This document shows, piece by piece, positions 21,917 through 31,609 of a DNA stretch of 64,000 nucleotides (positions within the stretch are counted from its first letter, which is position 1; each line of letters opens with the position of its first letter). Position numbers and translations under genes: made by a program. The stretch is from Fictibacillus arsenicus (GTDB lineage: Bacteria > Bacillota > Bacilli > Bacillales > Fictibacillaceae). The stretch is taken from contig NZ_MQMF01000002.1 of the NCBI RefSeq assembly GCF_001999465.1, positions 124,001-188,000 of the forward strand, read 5' to 3'. Below the pieces are notes generated by a model that saw nothing but the letters and a program-made list of their open reading frames with translations, did not search any database and was not told where the DNA came from.

Positions 21917-22608
21917 CCCTCTTCTGTTATAAATGGCTCCATCTCGATCGCGCTTTCCTGTTCCACTCTTACTTCCACACCATCATTTACAATTTTATCT
22001 ACAATATATAGATTTAGAGATTTATCCAGTGCGGATGAGTTACCAATGGCTGTAATAACAAATGGTGCTGGGTACTGATTTCCATCAACACTTACAACAG
22101 GTCCAATGCAAGCAATATAAGTATCATGTGAAATTCTCTGGCCATTGATTGCAATTGCTTCTGCCCCTGATACATGAAGTTCATCTATTACACTTCTAAT
22201 ATGTTCTTCATGGACAATATAATTATTCGGGTTCTCACCTTCTGGAATATAAGAGGAGTCTTGAAGTGTTACTTCTACACCCTCCCCTTTCACTTTTACA
22301 TTCCCTACTACCATTCGCAGTTCTTTCAATTCTTCTACGAGTTTAGAAGAGATCTCTTCCTGATCAGCAAATTTATTTTCTTTCTTTTCAACGCTCTGCT
22401 GCAAACCTTTAAGTTCATTTGCCAGTTCACGGTTTGTTTTTTGAAGATTTAATATTTGGCTGCGTAAAGAATCTTCTTTTCTCCACTCGTCAGTTTGAAC
22501 GGCTTCCTTCTGTTCTTCTTGAGCTCTCTGGTAGGAGAAGGATAAAATGAAACCGGTAACTAGAAGGATAAGAGACAAAAAGAGATGCATCCCTTTAATT
22601 TTCCTCAT
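21913..22608 (-). CDS. ylxW: DUF881 protein YlxW
   Basis: 231 aa from ATG 22606-22608, which has GGAGG eight bases upstream; an upstream in-frame ATG lies inside divIB and lacks a site. Architecture is membrane anchor, coiled coil (about residues 30-95), then DUF881 domain with VIDELHVSGAEAIAINGQRI and ACIGPVVSVDG. It is a paralogue of the downstream ylxX. No function can be assigned from sequence. Confidence 0.88.
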   Translation of the reverse strand: MRKIKGMHLFLSLILLVTGFILSFSYQRAQEEQKEAVQTDEWRKEDSLRSQILNLQKTNRELANELKGLQQSVEKKENKFADQEEISSKLVEELKELRMVVGNVKVKGEGVEVTLQDSSYIPEGENPNNYIVHEEHIRSVIDELHVSGAEAIAINGQRISHDTYIACIGPVVSVDGNQYPAPFVITAIGNSSALDKSLNLYIVDKIVNDGVEVRVEQESAIEMEPFITEEG

Positions 22609-23374
22609 TTTTTTCCTCCGTAACTTCTCGGTTGTATCGTTCAAATCGCGTACTTATTCCTAAGTAAAATGTACCTTTTTCATCTGGCTTTATTTCGCTT
22701 ATCAAAGAAGGATAAGCAGAAATTCTTTCAGAAAACTTAGAAATTGAAGTAACTACTTTATTTCCGTCTGTCATAAATAATGTCAGTTTACTAGGGTTGT
22801 CCGATTCAGGCGTATGAGTAATTTCTGAAATGCGGTGAATGATTCCCTCTGGCAGCTTTTGCAGTTCCTGTGCCATCGTCTCCAGTTGCTCAGGATCTTT
22901 CCAGCTTACAATAACAGGAGCATTTACCGGCCGCTCATTTTTATTAAGAGGTTCAAGCATCTTTCCATTTTGCAGCATCGGATAATATGTATTGTCTTTT
23001 TTAAAATAACCAACCCGCTGATATTCTTTAACATTGATCACAACATGATTAAAGAATTTCTTTTCAATGGAAACAGAACTTATCTCAGAAATTGAATCAA
23101 TTCTTTTTTGTATGTTTTCTTCCGATATATTTAAGTACTTTGTATTGGTTGATATCTGGCTCTTTTTTAAAATCTCATCATCCGTTACAAAGTAATTTCC
23201 TGAAACCGTGATTTTTTTAACATGGCTCAAATCAGATTGAAAATATACAACGACCACTAATAACAGGAAGAAAAAGGACAAGTAATATATCAGGCGGCGA
23301 TTCGCTTTTTGTTTACGATGTTCTTTCAGCTTCGGAATTCGGTCCTCAATCTTGACAACCTTCACCTTGTCCAT
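22595..23374 (-). CDS. divIB: Cell division protein DivIB (FtsQ)
   Basis: 259 aa from ATG 23372-23374 (MDKVKVVKIEDRIPKL), which has GGAGG nine bases before it. A basic cytoplasmic tail, one membrane helix (about residues 30-50), a POTRA domain (VKKITVSGNYFVTDDEI) and a beta domain follow. It is part of the DivIB-DivIC-FtsL septal complex. Its leader contains an extended -10 promoter, a 31-codon ORF and a terminator hairpin in series. Confidence 0.93.
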   Translation of the reverse strand: MDKVKVVKIEDRIPKLKEHRKQKANRRLIYYLSFFFLLLVVVVYFQSDLSHVKKITVSGNYFVTDDEILKKSQISTNTKYLNISEENIQKRIDSISEISSVSIEKKFFNHVVINVKEYQRVGYFKKDNTYYPMLQNGKMLEPLNKNERPVNAPVIVSWKDPEQLETMAQELQKLPEGIIHRISEITHTPESDNPSKLTLFMTDGNKVVTSISKFSERISAYPSLISEIKPDEKGTFYLGISTRFERYNREVTEEKNEEN

Positions 23375-23445
23375 CCTCTTCCTCCGTTTTATCATATAGT
23401 ACAAGAAAAAACCAAATGCCCAACAATCTTAATCAAATAAAAGAA

Positions 23446-23464
23446 CTTGGCTAAAGACGCCAAG
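23446..23464 (-). terminator. Terminator-like hairpin in the divIB leader
   Basis: Minus strand CTTGGC-GTCTTTA-GCCAAG followed by TTCTTTTATTT. It lies between a good promoter and divIB, with the stop codon of a 31-codon ORF in its loop, so it may be an attenuator rather than the end of murB transcription. Confidence 0.65.
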
Positions 23465-23546
23465 CCCTACATATAAAGGCTTCATATACAGCCGATTTAT
23501 CAGGATTAAACGAAACTGATTCTTCGCTTACAACGTCGTTGGTCAT
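23451..23546 (-). CDS. Candidate 31-aa leader peptide upstream of divIB
   Basis: ATG at 23544-23546 opens a 31-codon frame starting MTNDVVSEESVSFN and ending ICRAWRL, stop TAG at 23451-23453. It begins 18 bases below the -10 box, preceded only by a weak AAGAGA. The stop codon falls in the loop of the hairpin at 23446-23464. No similarity is recognised. It may be a leader peptide whose translation affects the hairpin, a small protein, or chance. Confidence 0.35.
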   Translation of the reverse strand: MTNDVVSEESVSFNPDKSAVYEAFICRAWRL

Positions 23547-23564
23547 TTTTCTCTTGTTCTCTGT

Positions 23565-23573
23565 ATTATAGCA
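23565..23573 (-). promoter_or_regulatory. Extended -10 promoter for divIB
   Basis: TGCTATAAT on the minus strand is a perfect extended -10 element. No good -35 box lies 17 bp upstream, as is common for extended -10 promoters. It stands between murB and divIB. Confidence 0.65.
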
Positions 23574-23613
23574 CGGATAAGTCCCAATTTAGCACTATTT
23601 ATCCAATTTTTTG

Positions 23614-24525
23614 TTATTCATTTCGCCCTATGATTTCAACTTCTGTTTCAATGTCAATTCCATGCTTTTCTTTAATTGTCTTTTGGATAAAACGAATAAG
23701 TTCCAGAACATCTTGTGCTTTAGCATCACCGGTATTTACTATGAAGTTAGCATGCATTTCAGATATTTGCGCACCGCCGATCTTCGTACCTTTAAGACCT
23801 GACGATTCAATCAGCTGACCAGCGTAATTAGGCAGAGGATTCCGAAAAACACTTCCGCAGCATGGGAAATTCCAAGGCTGTGTATTCCTTCTATAATCTT
23901 TATTCTTTTTAAGTTCAGCCATAATTGTTTCCTTATCGCCTTTTTCTAACACCAAAACAGCTTCAACACAGATTCCGCCTGTTTCCTGAAGCACAGATGT
24001 ACGATATGAAAAACCTAGTTCTTCGTTCGACAGCCATTTCAGTTCTCCGTCAGGAAAAAGAACAAGTGCTTTTTCAACGATTTGAGACATATCAGAACCA
24101 TGCGCTCCCGCATTCATGAATACAGCACCGCCTACAGAGCCAGGAATCCCTGCAGCGAATTCAAGTCCTGTAAAAGCTTCTCGGGACATTAAAGTAGCAA
24201 GAGGTATTAAAGAGTATCCTCCTCCAACTGTAATCTTGTTATCATCTTGTTTTAAGTGATTCAGCCCCTCCCCTACTTTGATGACTGCACCTTCAATACC
24301 GCCGTCTGCGACAAGGAGATTAGAACCTCTTCCGATTGCACGAATAGGAACATTTGCTTCCTTTAAGTAAACAACTGCTTTTTTAAGAGCGTCAATATTC
24401 TTCGGTTCGAAATAAAGATCTGCTGGACCGCCGATTTTTAGTGTTGTGTGGTTCTTTAACGGTTCATTTAATAATACGGTTCCTAAGTCTTCATTCTTTA
24501 ACTTATCTGCTAATTGGTTTAACAT
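23614..24525 (-). CDS. murB: UDP-N-acetylenolpyruvoylglucosamine reductase
   Basis: 303 aa from ATG 24523-24525, which has AGGGGGT nine bases before it; an upstream in-frame ATG (24549) lacks a good site. The FAD-binding segment IRAIGRGSNLLVADGG and the catalytic Ser in CGSVFRNP identify a type IIa MurB. It reduces UDP-GlcNAc-enolpyruvate to UDP-MurNAc. In B. subtilis murG lies immediately upstream; here that place holds a repeat and a terminator. Confidence 0.96.
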   Translation of the reverse strand: MLNQLADKLKNEDLGTVLLNEPLKNHTTLKIGGPADLYFEPKNIDALKKAVVYLKEANVPIRAIGRGSNLLVADGGIEGAVIKVGEGLNHLKQDDNKITVGGGYSLIPLATLMSREAFTGLEFAAGIPGSVGGAVFMNAGAHGSDMSQIVEKALVLFPDGELKWLSNEELGFSYRTSVLQETGGICVEAVLVLEKGDKETIMAELKKNKDYRRNTQPWNFPCCGSVFRNPLPNYAGQLIESSGLKGTKIGGAQISEMHANFIVNTGDAKAQDVLELIRFIQKTIKEKHGIDIETEVEIIGRNE

Positions 24526-24680
24526 GCTAAAACCCCCTACATTCATCACGCATAACTCTATTTATATGTTATGCACTATTCTTTTCAATGTTTAAACGAT
24601 TGATAAACATCAACAAAGTAGTATTCGAAATAAGAATTATGTTTATTGCTATGTTGTCTTAAGAAATGATATTGGAAGTA

Positions 24681-24811
24681 GTTGATTTCCGCTCCAGGAT
24701 GCTCGCTTTCCGGGGGGGCGTGCGGTGAGCCTCCTCTGCGCTTTGCGCCGATAGGAGTCTCACCTGTCCCGCTGATCCCCCAGGAGTCTCGCACCTTCCG
24801 CTCCAACCAAC
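24681..24811 (+). repeat. Palindromic intergenic repeat, copy 4 (forward)
   Basis: 131 bp, close to consensus, with an extra G in the G-rich left arm (CCGGGGGGGCG). Ends GTTGATT and AACCAAC. It occupies the spoVE-murB gap, where murG is expected. Confidence 0.9.
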
Positions 24812-24883
24812 TTATCAAAGAAGCATCTTGAAAAAATATCCAATAACTGGAATCTTTTAAAAAAGACACTTAAGAAAAAGAAG

Positions 24884-24907
24884 ATACCCTGTCATATGCG
24901 ACAGGGT
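24884..24907 (-). terminator. Terminator downstream of spoVE
   Basis: TACCCTGTCGCATATGACAGGGTA on the minus strand has paired arms TACCCTGTC / GACAGGGTA, followed by TCTTCTTTTTC. It separates spoVE transcription from murB. Confidence 0.85.
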
Positions 24908-24962
24908 AGCCTTGAATCTTCACTATGTTTAGAATAAGAGAATTTCCTTTGAAACTCAAGTA

Positions 24963-26063
24963 TTAATACCGCGCGTAGCGGCTGATATTCAATATTACTC
25001 CGATCGAGGCAAGCATCAGGGTCAGGGAAGAGCCTCCATAGCTTAAAAATGGAAGGGTAATCCCGGTTACCGGCATAAGTCCTGTCACAACTCCAATGTT
25101 GATCATTACTTGAATTGCGACCATTCCTATGATGCCAATTGCTAAAAAGGATCCAAAAAGGTCAGGTGCTCCAAGCGCAATTCTAATACCTCTCCATAAA
25201 AGCAAACTGAACAGGATTAATACAAAAACAGCACCGATAAACCCTAGTTCTTCTGATATAATTGCGAAAATAAAATCAGTTTGCGGTTCTGGCAAATATC
25301 CAAACTTTTGCCTGCTCTGTCCCAGACCTAGTCCTAACAGTCCCCCTGGACCCAGAGCATACAGTGACTGAATGATCTGAAAACCGCTGCCTAATGGATC
25401 GCTCCAAGGATCTAAAAATGAGGTTATCCGTTTAATTCGGTACGGAGCTGAAATAATTAATCCTGCAAAGCCAATCAATCCTATTAGCCCCATTCCAACG
25501 AAATGAGAGATTCGAGCACCGGCAACGAAAAGCATAACAATACTCGTTCCAACCATAACTGCACCTGTACCGAGATCAGGCTGAAGCATGATCATTCCGA
25601 AGGCGACCATCACTAATGAAAGCGTAGGAAGCAACCCTTTTTTAAGTGATGTGATCTTTTTTTGGTGTTCGGATAAATATTTTGCCAAAAAGACAATCAT
25701 GGCTAACTTCATAAATTCAGAGGGCTGAATAGAAAAAGCACCAACGCCGATCCAGCTTCTTGCACCTCCGCGAACCATTCCTACACCTGGAATTAATACA
25801 GCGATTAATAGGAAAAAACAAATGATAAGAAGAATTTTCGACCATACTCTCCAAGTCATATAGTTGATATTCATAATAAAGAACATCGCTGCAATTCCAA
25901 CTCCAGCAAATAACATTTGCCGTTTCACAAAAAAGAATGAATCATCCATCTTATACTGTCCCAAATCTGCGCTAGCACTATAGACCATTATGATTCCTAC
26001 GGATAACAGCATAAGTGTAACAATAATCATGATCATATCAGGGGTTGATCTCGTTGCAGGCAA
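24963..26063 (-). CDS. spoVE: SEDS-family lipid II polymerase SpoVE
   Basis: 366 aa, about ten membrane segments. SEDS signatures GIIMVYSASA, SIQPSEFMKLAMIVFLAKYL, LQPDLGTG and LPFLSYGGSS are present. I assign SpoVE rather than FtsW from its position after murD, as in Bacillus; SpoVE works with SpoVD to make spore cortex. Start: TTG at 26061-26063 gives MPATRSTPD and has GAGGTG seven bases upstream. The in-frame TTG five codons earlier overlaps that site. Confidence 0.92.
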   Translation of the reverse strand: MPATRSTPDMIMIIVTLMLLSVGIIMVYSASADLGQYKMDDSFFFVKRQMLFAGVGIAAMFFIMNINYMTWRVWSKILLIICFFLLIAVLIPGVGMVRGGARSWIGVGAFSIQPSEFMKLAMIVFLAKYLSEHQKKITSLKKGLLPTLSLVMVAFGMIMLQPDLGTGAVMVGTSIVMLFVAGARISHFVGMGLIGLIGFAGLIISAPYRIKRITSFLDPWSDPLGSGFQIIQSLYALGPGGLLGLGLGQSRQKFGYLPEPQTDFIFAIISEELGFIGAVFVLILFSLLLWRGIRIALGAPDLFGSFLAIGIIGMVAIQVMINIGVVTGLMPVTGITLPFLSYGGSSLTLMLASIGVILNISRYARY

Positions 26064-26099
26064 AGGGAAACACCTCAACTCTTGTTATTTGTACAAACC

Positions 26100-27452
26100 T
26101 TATTTAAGTTTATGCACGGAGTTGATAAACATGTCCCCTCTTTGTTCAAAAGTCTTATATTGATCCCAGCTTGCACAAGCAGGTGAAAGCAATATAACGT
26201 CACCATCTTTTGAATGGCTGTATGCCATGGGAACAGCATCTTCCACATTATCAGCACGTTTTATCGTTTCTATTCCTGCTTGTCTTCCTGCATCAGCCAT
26301 TTTTTCTGCCGTCTGACCGAATGTGACAAGTACTTTTACATTTTTCAAAGATGGAATGAGATCATCGAATGAATTTCCTCTGTCAAGACCTCCAGCCAGG
26401 AGGATAACATCCTTTTCAAAAGCTGAAAGTGCGGCTTTTGTTGCTAATATATTCGTAGCTTTTGAGTCATTATAAAAACGCCTTCCATCAACCTCTCCCA
26501 CATATTGAAGACGGTGAGTTACACCAGTAAAGGTTGTTAACACTTTACCAATTTGTTCTGTTGATGCACCTGCAAGCATAGACGCTGCAACTGCCGCCAT
26601 AATATTTGATAAGTTATGGTCTCCAGGTAGTACGATTTCTTTCAGTTCAATGACCTTTCTATCCTGGAAATAAAGAGCATCTTCGTTAATATACGCTCCT
26701 TCTTTCAGCTGTTTTTTAACCGAAAAAGGAATATGCTTTGCTCTTGAATGTTTCATAAGCTCTGTTACACGCTGATCATCGGCATTGTAGATAACAAAAT
26801 CGTTCTGATCTTGATTCTCGGTAATCTTCGCTTTAGCTTTTCCATACTCAACAACTGAGCCATGATAGTCCAAATGCGCTTCAAATAAATTCAAAAAGAC
26901 AGAGATCTGCGGTTTGAATTTTTCAGTACCCATCAGCTGAAAGCTTGATAATTCAGCAACCAAAATCTCTTGAGGAGTTGATTTTGCAGCAACCTCTGAG
27001 AATACTGTGCCGATATTGCCCGCAACAACTGGTGTTTTATTGCTGTTCTTTAGCATCTCTCCAATAAGTGTCGTAGTTGTTGTTTTTCCATTAGATCCTG
27101 TTATGGCAATAATAGATGCTTCAGAAATAAGACCCGCGATCTCTACTTCTGTATATACTGGAATATTGCGTTTTACAGCTTCCGCAATTATGGGATTTTC
27201 ATAAGGGATACCAGGATTCTTTACTAAAAAATCAAGGTCATCGTCAAGCAGGCTTAATGGATGTCCGCCGCACTCTACAAAAATACCGATCTGCTCGAGC
27301 ATTTCTGCTTCCGCATTTCCTTCTCTTGGCTGTCTGTCGTTTACTGCAACATTCGCCCCAAAAGAATGAAGCAGTTTTGCTGCAGCAAAACCGCTTTTGG
27401 CCAATCCAACGATTAAAATGTTTTTACCTTTAAAAAACTCTTTGTTTTTCAT
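26100..27452 (-). CDS. murD: UDP-MurNAc-L-alanine:D-glutamate ligase
   Basis: 450 aa Mur ligase. It has an N-terminal nucleotide-binding domain (ILIVGLAKSG), central ATPase with P-loop TGSNGKTTT (residues 118-126) and a C-terminal domain. It adds D-glutamate to UDP-MurNAc-L-Ala. The start adjoins the mraY stop with no gap, one operon with mraY and spoVE. Confidence 0.97.
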   Translation of the reverse strand: MKNKEFFKGKNILIVGLAKSGFAAAKLLHSFGANVAVNDRQPREGNAEAEMLEQIGIFVECGGHPLSLLDDDLDFLVKNPGIPYENPIIAEAVKRNIPVYTEVEIAGLISEASIIAITGSNGKTTTTTLIGEMLKNSNKTPVVAGNIGTVFSEVAAKSTPQEILVAELSSFQLMGTEKFKPQISVFLNLFEAHLDYHGSVVEYGKAKAKITENQDQNDFVIYNADDQRVTELMKHSRAKHIPFSVKKQLKEGAYINEDALYFQDRKVIELKEIVLPGDHNLSNIMAAVAASMLAGASTEQIGKVLTTFTGVTHRLQYVGEVDGRRFYNDSKATNILATKAALSAFEKDVILLAGGLDRGNSFDDLIPSLKNVKVLVTFGQTAEKMADAGRQAGIETIKRADNVEDAVPMAYSHSKDGDVILLSPACASWDQYKTFEQRGDMFINSVHKLK

Positions 27453-28427
27453 TTAAATCCACACCTCTAAATAAATTCCTAAAGCAGCAAAAACAAGTCC
27501 AACAAGCCAGAAAGTAACAACGATGCGCCATTCACTCCAGCCGGATAGTTCATAATGATGGTGAAGCGGGCTCATTTTAAAGACCCTTCTGCCTGTAAGC
27601 TTAAAAGAAGTGACTTGAATCATAACGGAAAGCGTTTCGATTACAAAAACTCCACCAATGATAACAAGCAAAATTTCCATCTTCGTTAAAATTGCAACCG
27701 CGCTTATAGCACCACCTAGTGCAAGTGAACCTGTATCACCCATAAACACTTTTGCAGGATGAGCATTAAAAACTAAGAATCCTAAAACCGCACCAACAAC
27801 TGCAACACAGAAGATTGCCGCTTCAAATTGAAGCATTGTTGAAGCTAATACTGCAAATGCTCCGAATGCGATAGCAGCCGTTCCCGCAAGAAGACCATCA
27901 AGGCCGTCTGTAAGATTTACAGCATTAGAAGCACCAATCAGCATAAATAATACAAAGATTGGATAAAACCACCCAAGGTCAAACGAAATTTCTGTTCCTG
28001 GAATTTCAACTTCCGTCGAAAAATCAATTAATTTTAACCCTAAATAGAAAAGGGCCGCAATGATAAGCTGTCCGATAAGCTTTTGCTTAGAAGTTAATCC
28101 TAGATTTCTTTTCTTTACAACTTTAATAAAATCATCTAAAAATCCTATGAGTGCATAGCCAAAAGTAACAAGCAGAAGAAGATGTGTTTCCGTTGTAATC
28201 GTAAAAAACTTTGCAGTCATCGCATATGTAGCAACAATTAGAGCTAATACGATAACAATTCCACCCATGGTAGGTGTTCCTTGTTTCTTCTGATGAGATT
28301 TCGGTCCTTCATCCCGAATGCTTTGTCCGAACTTTAGCCTTCTTAAAAAAGGTATAAAAAAAGGTGAGCTTAATACCGCTATTAAAAAGGATGAAACTAA
28401 TGTAAATAGTAAAACTTGCTCAATCAT
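27453..28427 (-). CDS. mraY: Phospho-MurNAc-pentapeptide transferase
   Basis: 324 aa, ten membrane segments. Signatures include [11 protein letters not shown], the DDFIK aspartates, [12 protein letters not shown] and [11 protein letters not shown] plus the HHHYEL motif at the C terminus. It transfers phospho-MurNAc-pentapeptide to undecaprenyl phosphate, making lipid I. It overlaps murF by four bases. Confidence 0.97.
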   Translation of the reverse strand: MIEQVLLFTLVSSFLIAVLSSPFFIPFLRRLKFGQSIRDEGPKSHQKKQGTPTMGGIVIVLALIVATYAMTAKFFTITTETHLLLLVTFGYALIGFLDDFIKVVKKRNLGLTSKQKLIGQLIIAALFYLGLKLIDFSTEVEIPGTEISFDLGWFYPIFVLFMLIGASNAVNLTDGLDGLLAGTAAIAFGAFAVLASTMLQFEAAIFCVAVVGAVLGFLVFNAHPAKVFMGDTGSLALGGAISAVAILTKMEILLVIIGGVFVIETLSVMIQVTSFKLTGRRVFKMSPLHHHYELSGWSEWRIVVTFWLVGLVFAALGIYLEVWI

Positions 28428-29806
28428 TTTTTCGACTCCTGTTCTTCTTCTGTAAATGTAGAAATTAGGGTTTCTAAAATCATCCCTCTTGATGCTTTAA
28501 AAAGAATAGCAGTGTCTTTCGATAAGAGCTTTTCAATTGGTTCCTGCGCTTCTTCTTTTGTCAGACATTGAACAATTTCAAGGTCTTCTCGTTTTTGTTC
28601 CTTTAATTCATCTGCGATCCAGCCGCCTTTTTCTCCTATGGTAATCACATGCTTAATGGAAGGAGCAACATGATCGGCTACTTTTCTGTGCATTTCCTCT
28701 TCAGCAGAACCGAGTTCATACATATCTCCGAGTACAGCAACTTTGTTGGAGATATCATTTAATTCTGCAAGCGTTGAAAGTGCAGCTATCATACTCGTGG
28801 GACTCGCATTATACGCATCGTTAATCAGGAGCGTACCATTTCGGCCCTTTTTCATCTCTAATCTCATTGAAGTAACTTTCAGGTTTTCAAGTCCTTCTTG
28901 GATCTTATTTTCTTCTATATTTAAGTAATGCCCAATTGCAATTGCATATGCCGCATTTTTAATATTATGGCGCCCAAGCATTGGGATTCGATACACAGAT
29001 GTACCCTCTTCTAATGTAAAAGATACACCTTGTGCGTCGGTATGCAAGTTGGATAATTTAAGCGTACATGAATCTCCGAAACCGACTTTAAGAACATTTT
29101 CACCTTTTACATGTGAAAGAAGCGGTTCATCACCATCAATAATGAGCAGACCGCCTTGCTTTAACCCGTCAGCAATCTCAAGTTTTGCTTTTGCAATGCC
29201 TTCTCGGCTGCCAAGCTGTTCAAGATGACTCTCGCCGATGTTTGTAATAACTGCAGCATCTGGTTCAGCAATTTTACTTAAAAGGGAAATTTCATCAAAA
29301 TTGCTCATTCCCATTTCGAGTATTAAAACTTCCGTTGTTTCTTCCATAGCGAGGATGGTTAAAGGAAGACCAATATGATTGTTATAATTTCCTTGTGTCT
29401 TAAATGTTTTGAAATTTGTAGAAGACACGCTTTCAATCATGTCCTTAGTTGTAGTTTTACCATTACTGCCCGTTACAGCAACTACAACAGGATTAACTTT
29501 TTTCAAGAAATACTTAGATATTTTTTGCAAGTAATCTATTGTATCTTTTGTGTAAAGTACAGGGAATTCCTCTGGAAGCCCGGCAGGAAGTTCTTTACCC
29601 TCTTGCCAGACTGTAGCGATGCACCCTTGTTTAATAGCATCCATTAAAAAGTCGTGTCCATCAAACCGCTCTCCTGCTATTGGCAGGTATAGTGCGTTTT
29701 CAGTTTTTTGTCTCGTATCCTTTGAAACACTTTCTAATACAATATTTTCTTTTTTACCGGATGAGCGGTCCGCTAATGCGACCAGTTCCTTAATATCCAG
29801 TTTCAT
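28424..29806 (-). CDS. murF: UDP-MurNAc-tripeptide:D-Ala-D-Ala ligase
   Basis: 460 aa Mur ligase with P-loop [12 protein letters not shown] (about residues 111-122) and downstream [11 protein letters not shown], diagnostic for MurF. It adds D-Ala-D-Ala to complete the pentapeptide. It overlaps both murE and mraY by four bases, giving strict translational coupling. Confidence 0.97.
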   Translation of the reverse strand: MKLDIKELVALADRSSGKKENIVLESVSKDTRQKTENALYLPIAGERFDGHDFLMDAIKQGCIATVWQEGKELPAGLPEEFPVLYTKDTIDYLQKISKYFLKKVNPVVVAVTGSNGKTTTKDMIESVSSTNFKTFKTQGNYNNHIGLPLTILAMEETTEVLILEMGMSNFDEISLLSKIAEPDAAVITNIGESHLEQLGSREGIAKAKLEIADGLKQGGLLIIDGDEPLLSHVKGENVLKVGFGDSCTLKLSNLHTDAQGVSFTLEEGTSVYRIPMLGRHNIKNAAYAIAIGHYLNIEENKIQEGLENLKVTSMRLEMKKGRNGTLLINDAYNASPTSMIAALSTLAELNDISNKVAVLGDMYELGSAEEEMHRKVADHVAPSIKHVITIGEKGGWIADELKEQKREDLEIVQCLTKEEAQEPIEKLLSKDTAILFKASRGMILETLISTFTEEEQESKK

Positions 29807-31269
29807 TTTTTCACCGCCTTAATCGCATCACGTGCAACGATTCTATCATCGAATTCAAACACGTCTTTTCCAATTATTTGATAAGTCTCGTGGCCTTTAC
29901 CGGCTATAAGTATAACATCATTAGTTTTTGCACGCTCAACTGCATATTCGATTGCTTTTTTTCGGTCAGGAATCGTCACATAACTTCCTTCGTCTGCTCC
30001 CTCTTCCATATCCCTTAGAATCTGAAGCGGGTCCTCTGTGCGCGGATTATCACTCGTGAAAATAGCTGAGTCCGCTAAGTCTGCAGCAATGCCTGCCATT
30101 AAAGGACGCTTTGTTTTGTCCCGGTCGCCTCCGCAGCCTACAATCGCGGTGATACTTCCTTTTGCAAATTCTTTGATCGTTCTTAGGACATTTTCCAAAC
30201 TGTCAGGTGTATGTGCATAGTCAACTATAACAGTAAAATCCTGCCCTGCTATTACAGGTTCGAACCTGCCTGAAACGCCAGTTACTTCTTCAAGAGATGA
30301 AATAATCTGATCAAGTTCTAACCCTGATAATAAGCATGCTGTAATAGCTGCTAGTACATTATAAACGGAAAATTTTCCGATAAGTTTAAGCTTAACTTCC
30401 CTAGAACCTCTCGGAGTATTCAAGGTAAATGAAGTTCCATGTGAGCCAATCGTTATGTTTGAGGCACGAACATCGCTATCATTGTCGATTCCGTAAGAAA
30501 TCACTTGAGCGGATGTAACTCTCTCAAAAATTTTAGAAGCTGGATCATCGTTGTTAAGAACGGCAACCTTACGATCTGCTTTATGATAAGTATTGCCCAT
30601 TTGAGAGAACAAAAGACTTTTAGCAAACTGATATTCTTCCATGTTCTTATGGTAGTCCAAGTGGTCCTGTGTAAGGTTCGTAAAGATGGCAATATCAAAG
30701 TCACATCCCCATACACGTCCCTGATCAAGAGCATGTGAAGATACTTCCATTACTGCTGCATCAACTTTTTCCTGAGTCATTCTATAGAAAGCGTTTTGAA
30801 GAAATAATGAATCAGGTGTAGTATTCGCTACTTTAAAGCTTTGATCTTTAATTTTCATTTCAATCGTACCGATCATACCCGTACTTCTGCCTGCATCACG
30901 AAATACTTTTTCAATAAGATGTGATGTTGTTGTTTTGCCATTTGTTCCAGTGATTCCGATTAAGTGCAATTTTTGTGAGGGATGTCCATAAAAAGCATCT
31001 GCCAAAACAGCGAGCGCCTTTTTAGAGTTCTTAACTTTAATTACAGGAATGTTAACATCTATATCCTTCTCAGCTAATATAGCCGCTGCACCATTTTTAG
31101 CAGCAGTGTCAGCAAAATTATGGCCGTCAAATATTACTCCTTCAATGCAAACAAACAGACAGCCCTTCCCCGCTTTCCTCGAGTCCATTTCAACAGAGGT
31201 AATTTCAGGATTGGCTTCAATATCCATTTCATAATTCACTAAATATGTAAGCAATTCTCTTAATTCCAT
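29803..31269 (-). CDS. murE: UDP-MurNAc-dipeptide:meso-diaminopimelate ligase
   Basis: 488 aa. P-loop [13 protein letters not shown] (about residues 106-118). The DNPRTEDP motif near residue 405 is the signature for meso-diaminopimelate rather than lysine, which fits a Bacillus-type cell wall. It adds mDAP to UDP-MurNAc-L-Ala-D-Glu. It starts a new transcript: a spoVD terminator and a repeat copy lie in the 340-bp gap upstream. Confidence 0.97.
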   Translation of the reverse strand: MELRELLTYLVNYEMDIEANPEITSVEMDSRKAGKGCLFVCIEGVIFDGHNFADTAAKNGAAAILAEKDIDVNIPVIKVKNSKKALAVLADAFYGHPSQKLHLIGITGTNGKTTTSHLIEKVFRDAGRSTGMIGTIEMKIKDQSFKVANTTPDSLFLQNAFYRMTQEKVDAAVMEVSSHALDQGRVWGCDFDIAIFTNLTQDHLDYHKNMEEYQFAKSLLFSQMGNTYHKADRKVAVLNNDDPASKIFERVTSAQVISYGIDNDSDVRASNITIGSHGTSFTLNTPRGSREVKLKLIGKFSVYNVLAAITACLLSGLELDQIISSLEEVTGVSGRFEPVIAGQDFTVIVDYAHTPDSLENVLRTIKEFAKGSITAIVGCGGDRDKTKRPLMAGIAADLADSAIFTSDNPRTEDPLQILRDMEEGADEGSYVTIPDRKKAIEYAVERAKTNDVILIAGKGHETYQIIGKDVFEFDDRIVARDAIKAVKK

Positions 31270-31347
31270 TAATCCTGATCTCTCCTCTAATCATCGTTAA
31301 AAAGTAATTTAAGGCTTTTACCGTAGACCTTGTTGCTCTTGGAAGTA

Positions 31348-31474
31348 GTTGATCTCCGTTTCAGATGCTCGCTTTCCGGGGGGCGTCCGGTAAGCCACTT
31401 TGGCGCTATGCACCTGCTGTGTCTCACCTGGAACGCAAATCCCCAGGAGTCTCGCATCTTACACTCCAATCAAC
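31348..31474 (+). repeat. Palindromic intergenic repeat, copy 5 (forward, degenerate)
   Basis: 127 bp. Left end GTTGATC, right end AATCAAC. Arms are eroded (GGTAAG against CTCACC), apical stem GGCGC-TAT-GCACC. It lies between murE and the spoVD terminator. Weak outer inverted repeats (AAGGCTTTTAC near 31311, GAAAAGTGCC near 31523) surround it. Nothing else recognisable is seen in 31270-31564. Confidence 0.82.
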
Positions 31475-31564
31475 TTCTCAATGAAGATAATGAGCAATCC
31501 AAGCCAAAGACAATAATCGTTCAGAAAAGTGCCCCTAGATAAAACCTACTTCTTAAGAAAAATA

Positions 31565-31591
31565 AGCCAAGGCAAGATTACGCGCTTGGCT
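31565..31591 (-). terminator. Terminator of spoVD
   Basis: AGCCAAG ... CTTGGCT arms around a 13-base loop, followed on the minus strand by TATTTTTC. It lies 20 bases after the spoVD stop. Confidence 0.8.
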
Positions 31592-31609
31592 ATGTGTACA
31601 TCTTCCATT

